Shown here one piece after another: positions 4,922 through 6,367 of a stretch of DNA of 6,367 nt. The stretch lies in the NCBI GenBank assembly GCA_024638545.1, contig JAHEKD010000154.1, positions 1 to 6,367 on the forward strand, given 5' to 3'. Position 1 is the first letter of the stretch; each line of letters opens with the position of its first letter. The DNA comes from Gammaproteobacteria bacterium (GTDB lineage: Bacteria > Pseudomonadota > Gammaproteobacteria > Arenicellales > JAHEKD01). Under the pieces are notes generated by a model that ran no database searches, was not told the DNA's origin, and was given only the letters and a program-made list of their open reading frames with translations. The position numbers and the translations under genes were made by a program.

Positions 4922-6367
4922 ATCAACTCGCTACACTTAATTTCAATAACCGGGGTCGGGGTGCCCGGAGTGAGTTTGATTGTTTTGCGAATGTCGCGGA
5001 AACCGGTGCGGGTGCCGGTGATGACATAAGATCCAGGTAGCAGCCGTAAATTTTTTTGTTGAAATTTTCCCAGTCTGGCAGCCGGATAGATGACCACCTC
5101 GGTTAATGCATCGGATATGAGCGAAAGGGTTAGCGGGGTTTTCGCCTGTGATATCAATTTTTTGAGATTATTTGCTTTCATTTCAAGCGCCATTTCGCCT
5201 GAATATGAGAGCGCAGAAACAGTAGCCATGAGCTGTTCGGCCTGATTTAGTCTGTTTTTGTTATATAGTGATGCCGGATCATCAATGATGGTGTCGAGCA
5301 TGTTGTGCAAAGTCAGGCGCTGCTTTGCAAACGCCAGTGCCGATTTAGCCTCGCTTGCGCCAGGTCTCAGGGAGAGTGCTCGATGATATTGATCAACGCT
5401 ACTTTGCCACTGTTCGTTATGTCGGTGTTGGTCTGCCAGTTTCATTGCATTATTAAAGCTTGTGGCTAATTTCCGCCGATCAATTTCATTTTGCAACGCT
5501 TTTGCCCTGTTGTCATCGGCGATTATGGAAGTCGCGTGATTCACCGTATCCTGAGCATCAGCTAGCTCTCCCTGCCGGAGAAATTCGCTGGCTGCAGAAA
5601 TATATTCGTCGTAGCGAATTTGTTTGATTTCCAGTTCTAAATTGGCGGCTATTTGTTCGATCTGCGGATATTGCTCATCCAGTTTAGCTGCGTTTAGATA
5701 ATGGACCAGTGCGGCTTCAAGTTCATTTTTCTCGAGTGCGTTTTGTGCCTGCGTTATCAAACCTAGAACCTGCTCACGAACATTGGCTCTTGCCAAACCA
5801 TTTTGTGCCTGTGAATGTTCAGCATCCATCGACAAGACCTTATTAAAGCCATCAATCGCCTGTGTAACTTGATTAGCCTTTAAATCTTGCTGGGCTTGTT
5901 GAAGATGGGCTAGAAGGATCTCGGGTCGCTGCTTTACCAGCGATTTCAGTAGCGAGGTTGACTCATTGTAAGCCTGGATGGCGAGTTGGTAATCCTGTTT
6001 TCGCAATGCCAGATCAGCCTGCTCTGCTATCTCCTGCGATAACTGCCATTTATCAACGGCCCATACCGGTGCCCGCTCAAGCAGTGGATTGGATTTGGTT
6101 CTCAGATGCTGCTGCAGCGCACGGCTGGTTTTTTCAATTTCCAGATCGCGCTCTGTTTGATTTATGTCGAGGGGCTTGCTTTCAGCGGGCAGCGTTGTAT
6201 TGTTTTTATTTGTAATAGTGGAAAGGGCGTTAGCATAATAGAAGTAGCACAAGGATCTTACGCGGTTCCTGAGGGCGTGACCCTGCGTAGAGTTTGTGCC
6301 GGCGAGGACCTTGCTGATGCTTCTGCAGCGATAGAGCCAACGTTTCAATCGGGAGAGGTGCTGAGCG
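4918..6367 (-). CDS. TPR-like repeat protein with C-terminal PEGA-like domain (5' end beyond the window)
   Basis: The reading frame is open to the right edge and ends with TGA at 4918. Residue numbers here count from the TTG at 6348, which is not a convincing start: it has no ribosome site and the frame stays open upstream. From about 43 the protein looks genuine. A polar linker leads to helical TPR-like repeats at about 100-345, where Ala, Leu and Tyr occur in the spacing of paired helices (for example A123-I-Q-A-Y and W314-Q-S-S-V-D-Q-Y-H-R-A-L). A beta-rich PEGA-like domain spans about 403-473, with L437-P-G-S-Y, G449-F-R-D-I-R and a terminal I-K-C-S-E-L-I. Residues 1-40 are rich in Arg, Cys and Tyr, hold no membrane helix and look like out-of-frame translation. 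A neighbouring frame in that stretch gives a plausible membrane anchor (see 6230-6367), so a frameshift is likely. It is a probable periplasmic scaffold that uses its repeats to hold partners. It is the first visible gene of the operon, and its stop overlaps the next start as TTGA. Confidence 0.8.
   Translation of the reverse strand, partial: AQHLSRLKRWLYRCRSISKVLAGTNSTQGHALRNRVRSLCYFYYANALSTITNKNNTTLPAESKPLDINQTERDLEIEKTSRALQQHLRTKSNPLLERAPVWAVDKWQLSQEIAEQADLALRKQDYQLAIQAYNESTSLLKSLVKQRPEILLAHLQQAQQDLKANQVTQAIDGFNKVLSMDAEHSQAQNGLARANVREQVLGLITQAQNALEKNELEAALVHYLNAAKLDEQYPQIEQIAANLELEIKQIRYDEYISAASEFLRQGELADAQDTVNHATSIIADDNRAKALQNEIDRRKLATSFNNAMKLADQHRHNEQWQSSVDQYHRALSLRPGASEAKSALAFAKQRLTLHNMLDTIIDDPASLYNKNRLNQAEQLMATVSALSYSGEMALEMKANNLKKLISQAKTPLTLSLISDALTEVVIYPAARLGKFQQKNLRLLPGSYVITGTRTGFRDIRKTIKLTPGTPTPVIEIKCSELI
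6230..6367 (-). pseudogene. Probable true N-terminal part of the TPR/PEGA protein, in a shifted frame
   Basis: On the minus strand the frame starting at 6367 is open for 45 codons and stops at TAA 6232-6230. It reads like a real membrane-protein N-terminus: a helical stretch (L-P-I-E-T-L-A-L-S-L-Q-K-H), a basic Pro/Gly/Arg region, then R-K-I-L-V-L-L-L-L-C at the start of a membrane helix. The main TPR frame takes over one base later (+1 shift), continuing with A-N-A-L-S-T-I. A basic tail plus signal-anchor is what the TPR/PEGA protein needs to be exported, and the main frame has none. I therefore read this as the same gene broken by an indel (mutation or sequencing error) or joined by +1 frameshifting. 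The alternative is an unrelated upstream gene that ends here, but ending in a Leu-rich run would be odd. The 5' end lies outside the window. Confidence 0.5.

Noticed and set aside
6346..6348. TTG as the start of the TPR/PEGA protein
   Set aside because: There is no ribosome site, the frame is open upstream to the edge, and the first 40 residues do not look like a genuine N-terminus.
6218..6367. Open plus-strand frame at the right edge with protein-like composition
   Set aside because: It has no good start codon or ribosome site and lies opposite the frame-1 membrane-anchor reading, which fits the operon direction. Its plausible look is probably a mirror of that coding strand.
1..6367. Zorya-type defence system
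   Set aside because: A MotA/TolQ-like gene is present, but the B subunits carry vWA instead of an OmpA-like domain, and no ZorC, ZorD or ZorE-like gene is seen. The periplasmic PEGA/TPR/FGE-fold partners also do not fit.

Overview
The window is a gene-dense block transcribed entirely from the minus strand. It reads as the interior of one operon, entered from the right edge and leaving at the left edge. Both edges cut through genes. Gaps between genes are at most 12 bases, and three of the five junctions are overlaps (4, 11 and 4 bases). No RNA gene, insertion sequence, CRISPR array, promoter or terminator is visible. Base composition is balanced, and the envelope proteins (TolQ/MotA type, PEGA, SUMF1/FGE, vWA) fit a Gram-negative bacterium. 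A gammaproteobacterium is my best guess, from the general look of the proteins only.

In order of transcription (right to left) there are six genes. (1) A protein of helical TPR-like repeats ends in a PEGA-like beta domain; its N-terminus lies off the window and appears to be split by a frameshift near 6230-6245. (2) A 745-residue membrane protein has a diverged FHA-like N-terminal domain, one membrane helix, about four PEGA-type repeats and a C-terminal SUMF1/formylglycine-generating-enzyme fold that lacks the catalytic cysteine pair. (3) A 66-residue secreted peptide ends in F-P-V-D-I. (4) A four-helix MotA/TolQ/ExbB-type proton-channel subunit follows. (5) and (6) are two tandem paralogues, each with a basic N-tail, one membrane helix carrying an L-S-F-L-D...C.F-G-A motif, a long coiled coil and a von Willebrand factor A (vWA) domain with a MIDAS motif. 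The second is cut by the left edge.

The inferred picture is a motor of the MotAB/TolQR/ExbBD/ZorAB class. Gene 4 would be the pentameric ring. Genes 5 and 6 would supply the two central helices with the proton-carrying Asp. Where MotB has a peptidoglycan-binding domain, these two subunits carry periplasmic vWA domains. The predicted topologies of genes 1-3 also put their PEGA, TPR, FGE-fold and peptide parts in the periplasm, where they could be partners or targets of the vWA domains. The whole assembly and its function are hypothesis; the domain calls are read from the sequence.
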